Shown here: positions 3,500 through 5,453 of the stretch, one piece after another
How the letters are laid out: every line of letters starts with the position of its first letter
Numbering within the stretch: position 1 is the stretch's first letter
From: Acidobacteriota bacterium
Lineage (GTDB): Bacteria > Acidobacteriota > Blastocatellia > Pyrinomonadales > Pyrinomonadaceae
NCBI GenBank assembly: GCA_013140875.1
Contig: JABFSB010000122.1
Location: 1 to 5,453, forward strand
Direction of reading: 5' to 3'
Length of the DNA: 5,453 nucleotides
Position numbers and translations under genes: made by a program
The notes under the pieces: generated by a model
What the model saw: only the letters and a program-made list of their open reading frames with translations
The model's database searches: none
Told to the model about the DNA's origin: nothing

Positions 3500-5453
3500 A
3501 TGTCCAATACCAAGATAAACGACTTTGTAGTTCGCTTTGCGAATGTAAACGGAACCGGCTCGGCGTCGGCGAATGCTTTATTTACTAAGGCAGTGTTTCG
3601 CATGGGCGTGCCGGTCACGCCAAAGAATATTTTCCCGTCGAATATTCAGGGTCTGCCAACCTGGTATGAGGTGCGCGTTTCGGAAAAGGGCCATCTCGGC
3701 CGCCGCGAAGGCGTCGATCTGATGGTCGCGGTCAATCCGCAGTCGATGAAAAAGGATTACTCGGACGTGGCGGGCGGCGGTTACTTCGTTTACGACAGCA
3801 CAAAGCCCTTGCCGCCCGGATATGATCGCACCGACATCACGCATCTCGGTATCCCGATGACCGAGCTTTGCAACGCGCAGTACAGCGACGCGCGTCAGCG
3901 ACAGCTGTTCAAGAACATCGTCTATATCGGAGCTCTCGCCACGTTATTCGACATCGAATTTTCGGTGTTTGAAGGGCTCGTCGGCGAACAGTTCAAGGGC
4001 AAGGAAAAGCTGATCGAGCCGAACATCAGGGCGCTCAACATCGGGGTCGATTACGTCAAGCAGAATTTCGAATTTCCACTGCCGCTTCGCGTGACGCGCC
4101 GCGATCTGCTGGGCGACAAGATACTTTACGGCGGCAATTCCGCCTGTGCTCTCGGCGCGATCTATGCCGGAGCAACCGTTGCCGCGTGGTACCCGATCAC
4201 GCCTTCGACTTCGGTCGTCGATGCATTTGCGAAATATGCCGCCAAGTATCGCGTCGATTCTGAAACCGGCAAAAATAATTACGCGATCGTGCAGGCGGAA
4301 GACGAACTCGCGGCCATCGGCATGGTCATGGGCGCGTGCTGGAACGGCGCACGGGCGTTCACCGCGACCAGCGGCCCGGGCGTTTCGCTGATGAACGAAT
4401 TTCTCGGCCTCGGCTATTTTGCCGAAGTGCCGACCGTTCTCATCGACGTCCAACGTACCGGCCCCTCGACCGGTATGCCGACGCGAACGCAGCAATCCGA
4501 CATTTTGTTGGCCGCGTACGCTTCGCATGGCGATACGAAACATCCGCTGCTATTTCCGGCAAGCCCGAAAGAATGTTTCGAGATGACCGTCGATGCCTTC
4601 GACCTTGCCGAACGCCTCCAAACGCCCGTCATCGTAATGACCGACCTCGACCTCGGCATGAATGACCACATCACCGAGCCACTGGTGTGGGATGATTCAC
4701 GGCAGTACGACCGCGGCAAGGTCCTGACCGCTGCCCAGTTGGATAATATCTACAAAGCGATCACGAACGGCAACGGAACCGGTCACGACATCGAAGTTCA
4801 GCCGGATGCCGAAGCCGAACACGCAGGCTCATTCCTCGAACAATTCAACGGCAAGTGGGGCCGCTATCTCGACATCGACAATGACGGCATTCCATACCGC
4901 ACCATCGCCGGCACGAGCCCGACGCGAGGAGCTTTCGTCACGCGCGGTTCGTCACGCGACGAATACGGCGTATATACCGAAGACGGCGAAGCTTACCGCC
5001 GCAACGTCGATCGCCTCGCGAAGAAATGGGAAACGGCGACGGAACTCGTCCCGCAACCAGAGTTTTATTCATCGCAGAGACGCGGAGACGCGGAGGCAGG
5101 AAAGGCGGAAACACGACCAGTAGGGAGTGTGTCCTCGACCAACGATCAACGATCAACGAACCACGATCAAGATGGCGTCATCTACTTCGGCACTTCAACC
5201 TACGCCGCCGAAGAAGCGTTGGAATTCCTCGGCGAACAAGGAATCCACCTCGACGCCATGCGTCCGCGTGCGTTCCCCTTTGGCAAAGCATTTCGCGATT
5301 TCGTCGAGTCTCACAAACAAATCTTCGTCATCGAACAAAACCGCGACGCCCAATTCCGCAGCCTGATGATGATCGAACTCGGCATCGACCCCGCAAAGCT
5401 CGTCTCCGTCCTAAACTACGACGGTATGCCGATCACGGCGGACAATATATACA
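3500..5453 (+). CDS. korA: 2-oxoacid:ferredoxin oxidoreductase, fused gamma/alpha subunit (3' partial)
   Basis: The frame is open from ATG 3500 to the window end, 651 codons with no stop. Residues about 10-190 are the gamma (catalytic) domain: GTGSASAN (18-25) and IFPSNIQGLPTWYEVRV are typical. The alpha pyrimidine-binding domain follows: YPITPSTS (231-238), QAEDELAAIG (265-274), TSGPGVSLMNE (290-300), TGPSTGMPTRTQQSD (320-334) and ASHGD (341-345). The C-terminal domain includes FGTSTYAAEEAL and VIEQNRDAQ. With a TPP-binding beta subunit, expected just downstream, such enzymes convert a 2-oxoacid and CoA to acyl-CoA and CO2 while reducing ferredoxin; 2-oxoglutarate is the likely but unproven substrate, so the symbol is tentative. 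No clear ribosome site precedes the ATG; TTG 3491 is the only upstream in-frame alternative before a stop. Residues 524-557 are an odd repeat-derived insert between PQPEFY and GVIYFGTS. Confidence 0.9.
   Translation, partial: MSNTKINDFVVRFANVNGTGSASANALFTKAVFRMGVPVTPKNIFPSNIQGLPTWYEVRVSEKGHLGRREGVDLMVAVNPQSMKKDYSDVAGGGYFVYDSTKPLPPGYDRTDITHLGIPMTELCNAQYSDARQRQLFKNIVYIGALATLFDIEFSVFEGLVGEQFKGKEKLIEPNIRALNIGVDYVKQNFEFPLPLRVTRRDLLGDKILYGGNSACALGAIYAGATVAAWYPITPSTSVVDAFAKYAAKYRVDSETGKNNYAIVQAEDELAAIGMVMGACWNGARAFTATSGPGVSLMNEFLGLGYFAEVPTVLIDVQRTGPSTGMPTRTQQSDILLAAYASHGDTKHPLLFPASPKECFEMTVDAFDLAERLQTPVIVMTDLDLGMNDHITEPLVWDDSRQYDRGKVLTAAQLDNIYKAITNGNGTGHDIEVQPDAEAEHAGSFLEQFNGKWGRYLDIDNDGIPYRTIAGTSPTRGAFVTRGSSRDEYGVYTEDGEAYRRNVDRLAKKWETATELVPQPEFYSSQRRGDAEAGKAETRPVGSVSSTNDQRSTNHDQDGVIYFGTSTYAAEEALEFLGEQGIHLDAMRPRAFPFGKAFRDFVESHKQIFVIEQNRDAQFRSLMMIELGIDPAKLVSVLNYDGMPITADNIY
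5069..5170 (+). repeat. In-frame repeat insertion inside the KorA-like gene
   Basis: About 102 bases (34 codons) sit between two conserved parts of the enzyme. The left half (about 5069-5115) is built of cgcagaga/cgcggaga/cgcggagg units, of the same style as the right arm of the 2726-2822 inverted repeat. The right half (5137-5170) holds the 7-base unit acgatca at 5142-5148, 5149-5155 and 5163-5169. The translated piece is rich in R, G, D, E, S, T, N and Q and has no look of a folded domain. The frame is kept, so the enzyme may tolerate it as a surface loop. Confidence 0.7.

Noticed and set aside
3944..4543. 199-residue open frame on the minus strand, with other frames at 3578-3844 and 4414-4719
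   Set aside because: All lie antisense to the strongly conserved KorA-like frame and show only composition-driven, Arg-rich sequence.

Overview
The window is a chromosomal stretch of a moderately GC-rich bacterium. The fused gamma/alpha 2-oxoacid:ferredoxin oxidoreductase subunit, a GltD-like flavoprotein with two 4Fe-4S clusters, and the repeat types (a REP-like palindrome and 'cacagagg'-type repeats) suggest Acidobacteriota, perhaps Blastocatellia/Pyrinomonadaceae. That placement is inference from general familiarity; no database search was run.

Layout: (1) 2-874, plus strand: the 3' part of a FAD-dependent oxidoreductase with two intact 4Fe-4S motifs; its last 16 residues come from a REP-like palindrome. 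(2) 892-1391: a type II toxin-antitoxin pair (Unstab_antitox-like antitoxin and ParE/RelE-like toxin) joined by an ATGA overlap. (3) 1414-1530: an orphan second copy of the 3' end of the flavoprotein gene with a different, probably ancestral tail. (4) 1553-2281: an AT-richer gene for a GIY-YIG (T5orf172/MUG113-like) nuclease with homing-endonuclease-type repeats. (5) 2354-2710: a DUF2200 protein. (6) 2726-2822: a long imperfect inverted repeat between convergent genes. (7) 2879-3460, minus strand: a DUF4256 protein. (8) 3500 to the window end: a 2-oxoacid:ferredoxin oxidoreductase alpha subunit (KorA-like) with an N-terminal gamma domain, running off the window and carrying about 100 bp of in-frame repeat sequence.

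How the parts fit: the flavoprotein/Fe-S protein and the KorA-like enzyme plausibly work together, one producing reduced ferredoxin and the other passing electrons to or from NAD(P)H. They are separated here by about 2.6 kb of accessory genes. The clearest unusual signal is the TA module sitting between two partial copies of the flavoprotein gene's 3' end. The copies share 37 identical bases, then differ at 11 of the next 46, mostly at synonymous sites. This looks like a small cassette that entered by recombination at the end of a gene, supplied a replacement end and left the old end stranded downstream. The toxin also appears to have lost its last six residues through a Tyr-to-stop change. 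No RNA gene, CRISPR array, complete IS element or recombinase gene was seen.
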